A stretch of DNA of 64,000 nt from Saxidomus purpurata (lineage: Eukaryota > Mollusca > Bivalvia > Venerida > Veneridae), in assembly GCA_022818135.1 (NCBI GenBank), contig JAFMSR010000003.1, forward strand, positions 16,253,760 through 16,317,759. The letters are read 5' to 3'. The translations under genes and the position numbers were made by a program. The notes below the pieces were generated by a model. That model searched no databases. It saw only the letters and a program-made list of their open reading frames with translations, and had not been told where the DNA came from. Shown here in pieces: positions 45,670 through 59,515 of the stretch (positions are counted from its first letter, which is position 1; every line of letters starts with the position of its first letter).

Positions 45670-48540
45670 TGTGCAATGAATGACTATAAGCATGCCATTT
45701 AAGGGATTCTCTTGGTAGCAATATGGACAGCCTCTTTCTTACCAAGGTTGAAGGACATATTCCAGTCTTGCTTCCAGTTATTCAGAGCTGAATGTTGAGA
45801 TTGTGTTGCAAAAGTTTTCAGAGTCTCTCTAATTGTTCATGATTCAATAGATTTGTATACAAAAGGCAATCCAAAAGCAACGGGTCGGCCACAGTATTGA
45901 TAGACAGAAGTTGTAGACCCACTGTCTTAAGAGTTTGAAAGTACTTAGCATCTTTGCCACTGGACAGTTAAACGGTAAACCCTGTCAGTGTCAAATTTAA
46001 ATTCAACTTTGATCTGTGAAGTTATTCGTACCCTCCCCATGCCTTGTTGCACAGAATGAAGAATTTGACAAATAAAACAAAAGCCCTGTGTGCATAGTTT
46101 ATACATATACATGGCATCTAATCATTACGAAAGTTGGTCAAAATGTGTGTATTTACAATCCTTAGATCAAGATTGAAATTAGGTCATAAAGGGTCAAAAA
46201 TAAGTGATCAAACTCAAATAATGATGAATGCTCTCTGATTTTACCTTATTTAAAAAAACCCTATTGTTTTAGTTGGTCCATCCTGTGCTGATTTGACAGG
46301 TAGGCTCAGCCTCCACTGTAAATAAGAATGATTTGCCAGGATAATAATCTTTCTAAGAAAAGTATATTTTTTAGATAAGAAGAAATTCAACAGGAGATAT
46401 TGCTGTCTCTCCCAGGGCTATGAACAGGTATCTTTTTTTCCATAGCTGATATTATATACATGTACTAGATCAGTAGTAGTTGTTCTTGACCTTTTCGTTT
46501 TCCAGTTGGTGTGTACACTGTACAGTGAAAGTCTGGACTGTACAAAGTTGCTACAGTGTACATGAGAATATTTTACTGAATGTGAATACAGTGTATAAAC
46601 AATAATATAAAGAATGTTGTCTTGTCGTTTTTAGCTGAAATCATCTGTCATTCATTTTCAAACACAAAATCTACATTGCTAGGTAATTTATTACTTATGA
46701 AATCATTCGAGGTTTTTTTTTTTTTTTTTTTTTCGTAGTAAGAATTATGTAGATTGTGATTTACCTATAACCAGTGAAGATAACTTGATATTTCATAAAG
46801 CATGAAATATCAATCATTGGATTTTTGCATGGTTGATAGTTTTAGTGCGATTCTGGGAATTCTTTGAAATTGAATTTGATAACTGATGTCTGGGAGCAAA
46901 TTTGTCAAAACATTGAATCAATATTTATTTTATGTGCAGTTGATATGGTTGGCAATATTGTTTTATGTACCTTTAATATCTTTAACCAGCTGAGAGCTTG
47001 TATCCCGGGGAAAGTAGGGATGAATTTTCTAGTAAAACTAAATTGAGTTCATGCAGTGATCTATCTGAAAGACAAGATTTAGTTTGAAATAATTTACATT
47101 TATAGCAATAAATAAGATTTCACATGTTAAGTTTAATTATATATGTTAATTGAATAAATCTGGTGATAAAAATGGAGAATTAAAAAATTAAATGCTTTAT
47201 ATTTCTTTTTTTTTTCACACAGAATTCCATGTAAGCTTAGAGAAAGATATTGATCAACAAGTATTTAAAATCCAAATGAACAAATAATCTGAGTTTATAC
47301 AGGATATGTTGCCTGTACAGGACAATGTGCTATTTTGGGCATAATCTTTGTATGTTTCTCAAAATTGTTGAAAAGTGTGCATTTACTTCTCAGCTTATTG
47401 TTGGAACTTTGGCAAGGCTGTCTTCAGCAAACAGGCAAGAGGGAAAGGTCACTCTTTTTTCAGTAAAACAATTTTTCAAGATCCATTATCTTTGTAATAC
47501 AGTGTTCTTCCAGTAACAGACATGCTGTGGGTCTGTTTGTCAAAGCAATGTAATAGTCCGTCAGGACTAATGTGAACAATACATGACCCCCTTGTTAGAA
47601 ATGGCAAAGTCTGTTACTAGATAACCAATAGAATATTTAGCCTGGTTTGATGCAGTTGTTTAGAGGATGTGAGTAAACTTTTCTTATATGGCAGCTTGTT
47701 GGAGTATCTATTTCCCGTTTTATTTAATACCTGCAAACTAATAGAACAAAATCAATTACATTACAGATATCACATTAATGACGTTTTTTTCAATGGATCA
47801 AAATTGATACAAGGTTTTTTTCAACATACTCCATTTATAAGGAATGGCAAATGACACTCCTGGTATGAATATAGAGTGCTCTGTAAACGACACGGAGGCT
47901 GTAGAACTTCTGTCTTATCAGTTTGCATTATGGACAATTTAACTATTGATCACCTCTGTGAAGGAAGAAATCAATCGCAGAACATGAATCTGGAATTATT
48001 CTATTGACATTTTTCAAATTTATGAGCTCAAGATTTTGTCTAAGATGTACCGATATTGTTTCTTTCCCAATTAACAAGTCTAAAAACTGTTAATTCTGTT
48101 CCCATGGTGCTGAAGTTTGTTTTTTTCTTGCAAGTTTTCTAAACTATGAAATCTTATTGGAAAAAAGCTGTGGACTCGTGACTGAATGTGTTTTGTATTG
48201 CTAGCAAGAACTGCATATTTAAAAAAATATGTATGCCTACATCGCAAGCAGACAAATCGCCCGTGATTTGCGAACGTACCCATGGCTGTGATTCTTATTT
48301 CTCTTCAAAAGGTCATTCTTCTACCTTAGTCCTTAGTCACATGTATTTTATGCGAAAGACAACTGCATCATTTGTCAGGCTCTTAAGCGATGGAGATGCA
48401 TGTAGTGTGTTCACCTGATCGCCTCTGGTAGTACTTAGAGTTTTGTGTTTGCGTTATTTTCTCAAAGACTCTTAAGCTTATCACTTTTAAGGTTAGAAAT
48501 ATTTGTATGCTATCACTAATCTGTAAAAATAGATGAAATA
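45670..48540. other. No gene recognised
   Basis: AT-rich non-coding sequence with a 21-base T run at 46713-46733. Confidence 0.5.
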
Positions 48541-49010
48541 TGTAATATTAGAGACATAAGACATAACCATATAACCGTAATGTAAATGTTAGAACCATTA
48601 CAATTACTAAAATGTATAGCCATCGTAGCAAAAATGTGTAGCCATGAATTATTACGGAAACTTTATTTATATATAACCATTACAAAAACCTTATAACCAT
48701 TTAAATATTAAAATGTGTAGCAATCATAATGAAAATGTGTAGCCATGAATTATTATGGAAACCTTATAACCATAACAAAGACCTTATAACCATTTAGATA
48801 CTAAAATGTGTAGCCATCATAATGAAAATGTGTAGCCATGAATTATTATGGAAACCTTATAACCATAACAAAGACCTTATAACCATTTAGATACTAAAAT
48901 GTGTAGCCTAGAAAAGGTGCCATGATATTATGGAAACTTATACCGCCTTCTTTGTCAAATGTAAAATGTGTAGCCATGAATTATTATGGAAACCTTATAA
49001 CAATATCAAC
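48540..49010 (+). repeat. ~93-bp tandem repeat, four to five units
   Basis: AATGTGTAGCCATGAATTAT recurs near 48,635, 48,736, 48,829 and 48,967, with CCTTATAACCATTTARATAC between. Units 2 and 3 are nearly identical; the last is broken by unrelated sequence. Confidence 0.9.
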
Positions 49011-49019
49011 ATTCAAAAT

Positions 49020-49150
49020 TATAATTCCTGCAACCCCGTTAAGCGCGGGTCCACGGTCAGACCCGTAAAGTGAGCTCTTTTATCCGGTCTGATCATCGGC
49101 CGCTGGTTTCTTGCATAACGCTACAACCCCCCGCCCCCCCCCCCCACCCC
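49020..49150. other. GC-rich patch
   Basis: An unusually GC-rich 130-bp patch (GTTAAGCGCGGGTCCACG, then CCCCGCCCCCCCCCCC at 49,128-49,144) in AT-rich surroundings, at the end of the tandem array. Probably part of an inserted element; no boundaries found. Confidence 0.5.
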
Positions 49151-50600
49151 TAACCAAATTAAAGCTTTGTGTTTAGCACGTCTGTTTTTAGAAATCAGGG
49201 TTGAATTGTAGAAAATAATGATTCTATGTAAAATAAATTAGTTAATTAAGCACAAATTAAATGTTAAAGGATTTTACGTAAATATTTGCTATTGAACAAA
49301 GTACATCCTTTTCCAAAATGTGGCTAATGTGAAGTCTTTTTGTTACAACACAGTTTTGTATTGTTTTTTAGTTAGGTAGCCTGCAATCAAAGATACGCAA
49401 ACAATATTAATTCCCATTTAAGTTATTGTTTAAAAAAAAGGGTCAGCTTGTGATACGGGCTGAAAAATCTCCTATTTTTTACCTTTTTGTTTTAGCGCGA
49501 TATCGCGCAAAAGACAATCTTCTCCTGCCATGTTGTTTTTTCTTTTGGAACTTTTTTTGACATGCTTTTTTATTATTTTGGTGGATAAATTTGGGGCCAA
49601 GACCATTACCTACACCCTATACTTCAAGTTATAATTGAAACCTTTACAACCGTAATAAAACTGTCATAATTTTTAGCAGACAGACACAGTCTTGCAAGAA
49701 GGAGAATTTTCTAATTATCAGTCTGACTGGAATTAATCTTTCTGGAAATTCCAGACTAAGTAATGGTGGTGAAAATTAATTTGTCCCTAATACGTATCCA
49801 GTTTACGGTATGTGTTAAGGCTAAAAATAGAGCTTTTCGGTGCAGTTAAATTGATTTCAGCTTTTCATATTCAGCCTTGTTGTAAATTAACACAGTGTTT
49901 CTAGTGTGAAAAACAACAGCAACAGTGAAAAGATTTTAAAGTAGGGTGACAGGGAGTAGATATTATATAATGTTTCAATTGATTAATCTTTTAGTTCGCT
50001 TTGAAATTGAAATAAAAGCAGATTTTACTAGTAACCCTGTTTAAAATGAAGTAAAATAGGTTTTATGCAGCAATAATAAATGTAGTTTTTCCACATTTCA
50101 TGATGTCTTTAAAATTTTTGTCCAACCAGATTACATATTTAGCTGTTTCTTTCACTTTTAACTGTTAAAGCATTAAAGCTTTACAATTCTCATTATCATT
50201 TTAAAAGAGGTCATGCATATCTGACAATTGAGTTTTTGTAACATGTTAAAGTCTCATATTTAATTATTCATGCATGTATCTTACTTAAATATTCACAGGA
50301 TATGGCGTTTCCTTTTTAAATAACAGTCCTTAAATTACCTGTATTCTGTGTTCACGCACCAGAGTACATGAATTCAGTTTGAAGTCTTCCATTGTTATTC
50401 TTTACGAAATAGAATTCACGTAGAATTCGGTGAAATTCTTTTTAAATGTAGTATGATTGAATTAAGCAGAATTATTGATGCATGTTTTAAACATTTTCTC
50501 AATGCAGCTATTAAAAAACAGTAAAACTGCATTCCTTGAATCATTTAGCAGTTAACTGTATTTGAAATAAAACAATTTCCTCTTGAAGGGCAATCTTGAA
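49150..50600. other. No gene recognised
   Basis: AT-rich non-coding sequence. Confidence 0.5.
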
Positions 50601-50764
50601 ATGTGTTGGAAGATGCTAGAGTAATTTTGAAAGAACCTGCTGAGCTGCTGCTTGGTGCCAAAGCACATTATGCCTTGGAGCTTCAGCTCACTTGTATGAT
50701 ATGCCTCGGAGCTTCAGCTCACTTGTATGATATGCATGATATACCTCGGAGCAATATAGTTTTC

Positions 50765-50925
50765 AACATTGGCCGGTACAATATGCCTTGGAATATTGGC
50801 TGGCACAATATGCCTTTGAACATTGGCTGGCACAATATGCCTTTGAACATTGGCTGGCACAATATGCCTTTGAACAGTGGCTGGCACAATATGATTTTGA
50901 ACATTGGCTGGCACAATATGGGCGG
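50765..50925 (+). repeat. 27-bp tandem repeat, six units
   Basis: The unit ATTGGCTGGCACAATATGCC then TTTGAAC repeats six times. Because 27 is a multiple of three, several frames on both strands stay open across it. Two copies of an AGCTTCAGCTCACTTGTATG unit lie just left. Confidence 0.95.
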
Positions 50926-51982
50926 CTGTCGTATATAGCAAAAAGCGCTGGCGCACAATTTGTTGGGCTAACCTGGGTTGTGATTGCTTCCAGTTTGATT
51001 ACATGTTACAAACATCTCAGACATGTTTAAGCCAAATGAACCTTGAAAGGTTAAATGTCAATTGGAATTTAAGTGAAAACATTGTTGTATATATTGATAT
51101 TAATATTTTAATTTTGATAACAAAAACATTCAAAAAGTTATAAAGAAATGGTTCATTGATTTGGATTAAAGGGTAATTTGACATGTTTATACGCTACATG
51201 TTTCTTAGATTTCACCTCATTTACAAATCAATAAACTTCACGGGTATCGGTAATTGGTTTACAGAAAACATAAATACACTTTGGATTACAGCCTTTTAGG
51301 GTAATTGAAGCAATTATGCGGAAGCTTGAATTCTCAGATGCTTTGACATCAGATGCATGGTAAATGCATCTAGCTTGAAACTTCATGAAATTGTACGTAG
51401 CGTGAATTGACAATATTTGCATTCAAATTATAGCTAGAGCAAATATTTTATTTCTACCGATTTCAAAAGCGATAGTAATCTCGGGTAATTCGATACTTAA
51501 AACAGTTATTAAGCTACATTTTAAAGATTTTGGTGCATTGAAGAGCAGTGAATGTTTCATTTAAACTTTAACATTTAAGAAATTAAAATTGTTTAATTGC
51601 AACCTTTTGCTAGATAAGAAAGCTCCATTGTACAGTGTATGTTCAAAAGTTACATTACACTTTAAGGATTTAAATCCCGTCTTGGTTGTTTTGAATTAAC
51701 ACACTCTATCAAATTTACATGAATAGCACATACTTACTAGGGATTTTTTCCCTTGGTGTTTAATACCGTGTTAGTTTGGAAGTCCGGAGACCAAATCATT
51801 TTGTCAAGTACCTTTGGACTTCCCATCATGGAAGCACTGCATGACAGTTGCTGTCCCATACAGATCTATGAAGATCACTTTTATGTTTTCATTTAGCAGA
51901 TTAGCTTAGAATTTTCTCTGAATATGGTGAATGTTACAACAGTGGTTCTATTTTAAATCCCTCTTAGTGTCATGGAACTGCT

Positions 51983-52195
51983 TATGTAGAGCAGTGGTAG
52001 CATAATCAACTCAGGATTGCCGGGCCCTGGGTTCGATCCCCATCAATGCCATGGTGGTACTGTCCTTTGGCAAGACCCATTTAATTCCACATTGCCTCTC
52101 TCTCTTTAAGGTTGATTTCATCGTCAGTGAGTCACAAGACTTGAAGAGTGATTAATAGAAATTGTAAGAAACTTGTTTCACAATCAAGAATAAAC
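51983..52195 (+). mobile_element. tRNA-derived SINE, plus strand
   Basis: TATGTAGAGCAGTGGTAGC (A box), then GGGTTCGATCCCC (B box), CCATGGTGGTACTGTCCTTT, GCCTCTCTCTCTTTAAGG and a CAATCAAGAATAAAC end. The same family as those at 17.0 and 34.9 kb. Confidence 0.85.
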
Positions 52196-53304
52196 ACAGC
52201 ACATATGGCAATAACTTTTTTCTTACCTGTAAAACAATGCCAGTTAATGCTAAAATAGACAGCAATTTTACTTTCTTTGAAACAAATGTAGTATCTATTA
52301 CAATCTGAATGTAAAACAATCAGTTTGAAGGCCACATGTTTTGTTATTATAGACTTTGCCAAGATTCGGCCTGACAAGGCGCCACCAAAGGAGTTGGCAA
52401 TGATAATACTTGACAAGATTTCAAAGGATATTAAATTGGCACTTGATGGAGTATATTTTGGTTAACTATATACTTTGTAACGTTTTTGAAGTGATCTAGT
52501 GCAGATAATTTTTTAGACAGATTGCCACACATTGGAGGAATGAAATTAAAAAAAAGAAGACTTTACAATAAATTGTGTACAGATGTGTGGTCAAGGTCAG
52601 AAAGATGTTACAGGTTACCATCTATGCTTGATTCTTCAGTTCAAACATTTGTATGGGAAATGTTTAATTTTTAAGTTTTGACGATGTTTTGCTGCAGTTT
52701 TATGTTTTTGTTCCCCAACTGTTACTTAAGGGTAAAACAAATTAACATTGAAGTTCTGGTTACCTTATCTACTGCATTTCCCTTTGCCTTAAATGATAGT
52801 TTTGTATCAACACTTTCATGAAGATGTTGCTTCATTAAGGTCAAGTAAATACAAAAACTGTACATACATAACTGTACATATGTATTGGCCTGGCTCTGTA
52901 TTGCAATATAACGGTATATCGTTGCACCACTTTTTGTTGACAATGAAAAAAATGAGTCGAAAGCTGTGCAAAGTGTCACACATGCCCTCAAATTGTTAAA
53001 TGTTTATTTGATTATTTAACTTGACCATTTTATACTTTCAGATGAGAGAAGCTCTATGTACTAACTGTCCCCTATGTAGAACTACCACCTAATACATGTT
53101 AACTACTGACCTCAACATTAGTGCAAGAACCAACACAAGTGTTCAACATATACTCACCTCACTCTCTAAGTCATGTAAGTATCTCATATTTTACATATCT
53201 TGATTGTATTTGAGTTTTAGGTGGTCAATTAAAATACTTCAGTTGCAGTGCATTTATGATAACGGTTTTGCATGTTTGTTTTCTTTCCCCGAAATTTTAG
53301 TTCA

Positions 53305-53642
53305 ATAATGACTAGTGTGCTTTAAGTATGAGTCAATACATTTTTAAAAAAATGCAGCACATGTTTCTTGTCATGGACAAAGTGCTGACTGTTTGTTCGT
53401 TTTTCTGTGATTACGCAGGGTAGCTCCAACCTACGCTCTCTAACCCGTGTTACGCAAAGCAAGCTAATGGACCACTGGTATGCGAAGACTAGTTTGTTTT
53501 TAAGTATGAGTCAGTACATTATAAAAAAGCAGCACATGTCTTTTTGTCACAAACAATGTGTTTACCATTTGTTTGTTTTTTTCCATGATTACACGGGGTA
53601 GCTCTAACCTGTGTTACTCTAAGCAAGCCAATAAACCACTGG
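53305..53642 (+). repeat. Two-copy ~180-bp tandem duplication
   Basis: ACTAGTGTGCTTTAAGTATG and ACTAGTTTGTTTTTAAGTAT open two copies that share AGCAGCACATGT, GTGATTACGCAGGGTAGCTC-type text and an AAACCACTGG-type end. Confidence 0.85.
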
Positions 53643-53739
53643 AAGTTGATAGAATGCCTGCAGCTAGTTGACTGTCGTAAAATGGAAGCCAAGAAATGAA
53701 TAGACCACTTTGAAGAAGAATAAATGTGAAGAATTGAGG

Positions 53740-53775
53740 AAGAGTACTAGGGGTGGGGTACTAGGGGTGGGGTAC
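53740..53775 (+). repeat. 14-bp G-rich tandem repeat
   Basis: GTACTAGGGGTGGG is repeated twice, followed by GTACTAG. Confidence 0.9.
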
Positions 53776-55293
53776 TAGTATTATCCTACTGTGATAAACT
53801 GCACAAGCAGATAAAAGAATAAGCAAAATCTGTTAATCATTGTTGATTAGCAAAAAAGTTTGTTTACCAGTTGGCACTGATTGAGAATTACAGCAAACAA
53901 AAGTTTTACTTCCAAGGTTGGGAGTGATTTATGAAGTATGACACCTCGTATGTATGGATTCTATTTTGGATTCTATTATGGATTCTATCTTACTATGTGT
54001 CAGTGTTGGCCTGAAAATTAATTCTTCGGCTTAGAAATTGTGTTGTCCTTTGTTTTGTAAAATTTTCATTTTAGAATTTTTGCACACCTTGAAAAGTCCA
54101 CCACTAAAGTCAAGCATGTGGGGTCATTATTATACTTGTTGATATTACAAAGGGGGAACTTGTGAATTCTGTCCTGTTGATATGAAGGAAGCGAAATAAG
54201 CATGGTGCCATGATTTAGCATTCAGACTAAAATTAAGTTTGACTGTCTAGTAATTTGTTCAAAGTATTCCATAATTAATCAAAAACTTCAAAGTCACACT
54301 TAATGCAATGGTACACAGAAGCAGATTGGGGGATATAGTCGATATTTAATGTGCAGAAGAGATCAGATCTAGCTCAAGGTGTTGACAAAATACAGATGCT
54401 TGTTAGTTGGTATAGGGGACCATTGTCATGTGACCTGTGTTCCGTTTGGGGAACCATCTAGTTCGATGCTGGGAAAGTGCAACAGATATCACAGCTGCAT
54501 GCTTGGAACCAGCACTGTTCTTCCTTTGAGACTGGTACCAGTCATTCCCTAGTGGATTAGTACATGGCACAAATAAGAATCCTTTCTTTACCACTGGTTG
54601 CTCATGAAACTTTACTATAAATAACGTAATTTTCAGAAGCTGCTTTTAATGAGTCATGTAAAAATTCAGTTTGTGTCAAGTTTAGAATGAATACATGTAC
54701 ATTTTCAGTTTTAACCACAGCACAGTGAGGTGTAAGGTCATGGCATCAATTGCGATACATTTTGTCGTAAATATGTACAAATCTCTTGAATGGAATCTTC
54801 AATTAGCTCTCAATCCAAAATCCCAAATTTTCAAGTACTTTTGAAATGTATAGAAAGAGATAAGTGCGTTTGAAGGATTTGTTCTTTATGTTTCTAACTA
54901 AACCAGCTAAACATAACTAAACCAGCTACCAGTGACAAATAAGGTCATTTTATTGCTACCTTGTCAGCAACATTGTGTTTACTCAGCAAGGATTCGCAGA
55001 TTGTAATTCTTTCGGGGGATTATACGTACTTATATGTATTTATCTACTGTTAGTACCTCATTATTAAAGAGTAATCACAGCTTGTGATTTGTTAGGGATT
55101 CTTGCATCGAACTGAAAATTGGCTTAATTTGCTTAATATCCTTTTTAAGTAGTTTCTATGGAGATGTAATATTTCGCCGACTTTAAAGGTTGTTTTGCAT
55201 TCTGCAATTATCAGATTTTATTTCCAGGAACGGGGAGTGGTTTTTATTTGCTACCACAGCTCTCCAGTTTCATGTAAATCTGAAATGTTTTTT

Positions 55294-55364
55294 GTCGTCG
55301 CAGACTAGGATTGGTCGTAGCAGACTAAGATTGGTCATCGCAGACTAAGATTGGTCGATTGCAT
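55294..55364 (+). repeat. 23-bp tandem repeat, three units
   Basis: GTCGTCGCAGACTAGGATTG, GTCGTAGCAGACTAAGATTG and GTCATCGCAGACTAAGATTG follow each other. Confidence 0.9.
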
Positions 55365-55699
55365 GTTGTGATTTGCAGACGGCATTGTTTTAGACGAAGT
55401 TGGAATTTCCGTGAGTCTAGATACTGTATTGCTCCACCCGTGTATTTTGTCAAAGGTGTTTTGTCGAAGGTGTTTCGTCCAAGGTGTTTATGTGATTAGA
55501 TTGGATAATCCAGCCATGTGCAATAATCTGCTTTACAAGTAATCCTTTTTTATTTGTCAACAGAATTTTAATTGAAAGGTGGCATCAGGTCCATTATGGA
55601 GGGGATGAGGGTGGAATGTAACTAGATGTAATAGTTATTAATATATGTTCAATAAGTCAACTAGTATTTTATACTATACATTAATTGATTGATTGGTAT

Positions 55700-57980
55700 T
55701 GCAGTCAGGTGAAACAAAATTCCCTAGATTTTCAAATTTTGTTATATACCAGTATGCATGGGAGTCATACTGGGGTCTTGGTGAGTTCACCAGGAAAGAC
55801 ATCCGACGGTCTGAAAAAATCACATTCTTTATTCAAATGAAAGTTAGTCGCAATTATAACACTGAAGACATTTACTTGTACAAAAATATCGAAATTTCCA
55901 TAAAATATGGAATTTCAATTTTTTTGCAAAAGTTCATGGGGCTTTCAGGGACTAGCTGTCTTGTGACTTCAGTTGTTTTGCCAGATTCATCCAATTCATA
56001 ATACCACAGAATTCTGTTAGAACTGTATTTGGGGAAATACAATTTTGAAGAAAAAAGATCTCATTAATTTTGATTTTTGAAAATTTATGGAAAAACCCAA
56101 TGGACTTTTCATCAGGATGAAATAGAGGTCTTAAATTTTTTACTCATTACTAAAAATAGGAAGAGTGATAATGATTACATTAGTTTGTCAATGGCGATAA
56201 ATTACACGTTATACTACAGCACGATGAATTAAATTCTTATTCACCTAAACGTCTATTCAAAATTTGCCCTATCATTTTGTATAAAAGGGTTAGATGAAGT
56301 ATTCAGTAGCTATGATCAGTGGATTTCTTATCGTCACAGTATTTGTCCCACATTGATAAGTGCCGAAAAGGTCGAATAATTGTGGAAACAATTGAATGCT
56401 CAACAGGCATGTGTAAGTTAAACGTATCGCTGGTATCTCCGTAGACCAAGAGACCCGTGTTCATACATCTTGTTTATACATCGCTGGTGATGTATAGTAT
56501 TGATGAAAATCAGACGATTTGTTAGGGTAATTATTAATAGTATAAACTATTATGTTAACATGTTATGCAGAATATATTATATCAGTTCGAAATGCCAGTA
56601 TATTAAGATGTAATTTAATCTTGGGAATTATTTGATTGAGATTTACAAATACCAAAGTGTGATAGTTCACAGGTTTTATTATCGTGTAACTTGAGACTTA
56701 TTATCATGTACTGATCAATTCCTTATTTAGCAATATGTTGATGAAAGATAAATACGCTGCTTTAATATGGAAATGTAGTGACATGTACATGAAAAAAAAT
56801 GGCATGTGGAAAATATTACGCTGTCTGTAATAGACACACTGTTCTTTTGCAGTAGTTCATTCAAAATGGATGTACATTATAAGTGCCTATGTTTTAACCT
56901 GCACTTTCAGCACCAACACTCCCCCCCCCCCCCCCACCCCCTCAATTAAACAAATTTATGGGAAAGGAGTTGTCAGTGTGAACCCAAATTTACTCATGTT
57001 TAATCTCATCTGTTTATACCCAAGTTTAAAACTGTAATTTCAGACCTTTTCATGACAGCAGTTGAAAATTTAGTAACACAGACAGAGTGTATATAACATT
57101 GAAAAGGTAGTTATTTGGGTGGATTCTTTGAATGAAATTTGCATACTGCGGAGCCTAAGGGAAATATTTTAACCAGATAATTAGGGGTTGCAGATTCAGT
57201 AATCTTGTAGGCTGAGATAGATTGCATTGCATGGTGTTACATTGCACTAAGAAAACTGTTGAAATTCACTGGTTATGACTGAAGGAATTTCAATGCAGTT
57301 TACATGTTACTATTTTAAGAAAAGATTGAAAGTGCGTAACAAGGATGTGGAAGTATTTACAATTCATCTCCCTTACACTTTCTACAACAACCAGACTGGG
57401 TTTTGAAAGTCTGTAGCCCAACAGTTGTTTGAGGGCAGACTGTTGAAATAGTAAAAATGACTCTTACCACATTCAAGTTTCTTTCAAATTTCCTTTGCCA
57501 TTTGAAGAAATTTGCACTTTTAGGGACATTCTGACAATGGCAGCGGAGAAAACTAAGGCTTCAGAAAACCTTGTACTAACTTGAATCAGTTTGATTAAAA
57601 TGTCAATAGATCATTGTTGAACCTCCAAGGAGTGATGTAGGGGACATTTTTGAGACTCATCAAGGGTTTTCGTGGACCTATATGGTTTCTTTCGTTACAT
57701 ATGGTCAGAAATGGTACCGGCACTGTAAAACCAAACCTCAGCATATATCCCCTTGCTACCTACACACAACCCCTTCAACACCTTGCCTCTTCAACACCCA
57801 TCCTGTTTCAAAACAAAACATTCTGTAGGGGAGCTAGTAACTGTGATTTAGGTAATTTGGCGATTAATTTCACATTCGAGAATGATCCGTTTGCAAGTAT
57901 AAATTTCGGGATTAAGTCTGTCTGCACAAAGAAAGCTAAAGTTTTGTCACATGAAAATGAGCTAATTCCCAGTAATGCTT
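55700..57980. other. No gene recognised; C run at 56.9 kb
   Basis: AT-rich sequence with a near-pure C run at about 56,921-56,940. A long open frame beginning at 57,650 resembles no protein I know and is not accepted as a gene. Confidence 0.5.
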
Positions 57981-57984
57981 GCAA

Positions 57985-59056
57985 GGCCACTCTTAAAAAA
58001 TTATCTGTTTGCTATTGCCGGCCGACCCACCGAAAATGCCCCGACTCAAAAGTTTTTTTTGCTAAAAAAATCGATTTTTTTTTTTCGCTTAAAAGCAGTC
58101 TTTTCAAACAAATTAGCGGCCCCCCCCGTTATTTATCGATCCGTATCGCCTAGACGATTGCATATGTATATAATGACTGAATGCAAGAACGCAAGCGCCT
58201 ACTTCACCACATGCATAGCAACCTCAAACATGGCGGCATCCAGGGGCTGTCGGAAAATGGAAGCATGAGTCTTCGGGAGAAATAACTTCTGCTGCAATAT
58301 AAGTGTAAATTATGTAAACCAACCAGAGAAAAGAAACATATTGAAGAATAGAATCTATTCATTTAACTGTTCTGATTCTTGGAACGATCTGCTAGCAGAT
58401 TTATTAGCGAAACTGATATACATGTTGAAAAACCGGATACTGATTGAATTGTCAGTTGCCAAATCATTAGCCGGGCTGAGCTTTTTCACCCAGATTGCGA
58501 TGAAGAAATCAGTGTGTTGCATAAGTTTGACAAAACTTTTAAAATATGTTAACTTCTGCATCACCAAAGAACATCCGCCAGAAATTTCACCGGAAGATAC
58601 AAAGACTTCCAGTTCCACAAATGCATTCAGTTTAATGATGGAAGTGCCTAGTCTCAGATGTTTATTTTGTGTTGAAAGTTTTAGATTACTAGTCACAAGA
58701 TAATGTTATAAAGTCTAGTCAAAGATGTTTATTTTGTGTTGAAAGTTTTAGATTACTAGTCACAAGATAATGTTATAAAGTCTAGTCTCAGATGTTTATT
58801 TTGTGTTGAAAGTTTTAGATAACTAGTCACAAGATTATGTTATAAAGTCTAGTCAAAGATGTTTATTTTATGTTGAAAGTTTAAAATTCTAGTCAAAATA
58901 AAGGTTATTGTTATTAATTTACGATATTTCTTTTGTTTTATAAGTATCAAACTTTATATGTCAAAGTAAAAAAAAAAAAAAAAAGCCTACCCACCGACCC
59001 ACTCCTTGCAACCCTAGGTCGGCAATAGCAAACAGATATATTTTTAAGGGTGGCCC
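57985..59056. mobile_element. ~1.07-kb element with inverted ends
   Basis: The left end GGCCACTCTTAAAAAATTAT...CTGTTTGCTATTGCCG is matched on the minus strand from 59,056 by GGGCCACCCTTAAAAATATA...CTGTTTGCTATTGCCG. Both continue to CGACCCACCG / GGTCGGTGGG-type text and homopolymers. Superfamily not recognised; no clear target duplication. The interior holds an unassigned open frame and a 69-bp tandem array. Confidence 0.7.
58690..58905 (+). repeat. ~69-bp tandem repeat, three to four units
   Basis: AGATGTTTATTTTGTGTTGA, AAGTTTTAGATTACTAGTCA and CAAGATAATGTTATAAAGTC repeat in order, the last unit partial. Confidence 0.93.
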
Positions 59057-59439
59057 AGGATTGCACTGTAGACTGACAAACAAGCCTCTATTCACCCAGA
59101 GTGATCTTGAGAAACAGCTTAGGGAGGTTTTTATAAGTTGGTTCAAGGTTACTTGAGATTGTATTTTTGATAAATCACAGAAATAAAAAACAAAATTTTG
59201 ATTCCTCAGTGGTTTCTTGAACAGAAAATTTAATTTATATTTTTCTTTTAATCATAGTTGTGGGACAATTTTATTCGTTAGATGGGCAAAAAGTTTAGTT
59301 CATGCCAATTTAATTTAAGATGAAGTGTAAAAAAAAATGCTTGGAAGCCGATTTTGTGTCTCTTGAGTATATGGTTTCAGGGAAAATCTGTCAGAACTGT
59401 TGAATGACGAGATGAGATGTGGCACTGACATCTTGTTTC

Positions 59440-59515
59440 GGTTCGATCCTCAGGCCGCTTGGGTTAATTATGCGCTCGCCACCTTGACCTCTACACCAGC
59501 ATCGCTGTTGAAGTC
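59440..59515 (-). repeat. SINE head fragment
   Basis: Minus strand ATGCTGGTGTAGAGGTCAAG resembles the head of the SINE at 45.5 kb. Confidence 0.45.

Noticed and set aside
57650..58153. 167-codon plus-strand frame as a gene
   Set aside because: Its C-terminal half lies in the inverted end of the 57,985-59,056 element and homopolymers; no family resemblance or splice support.
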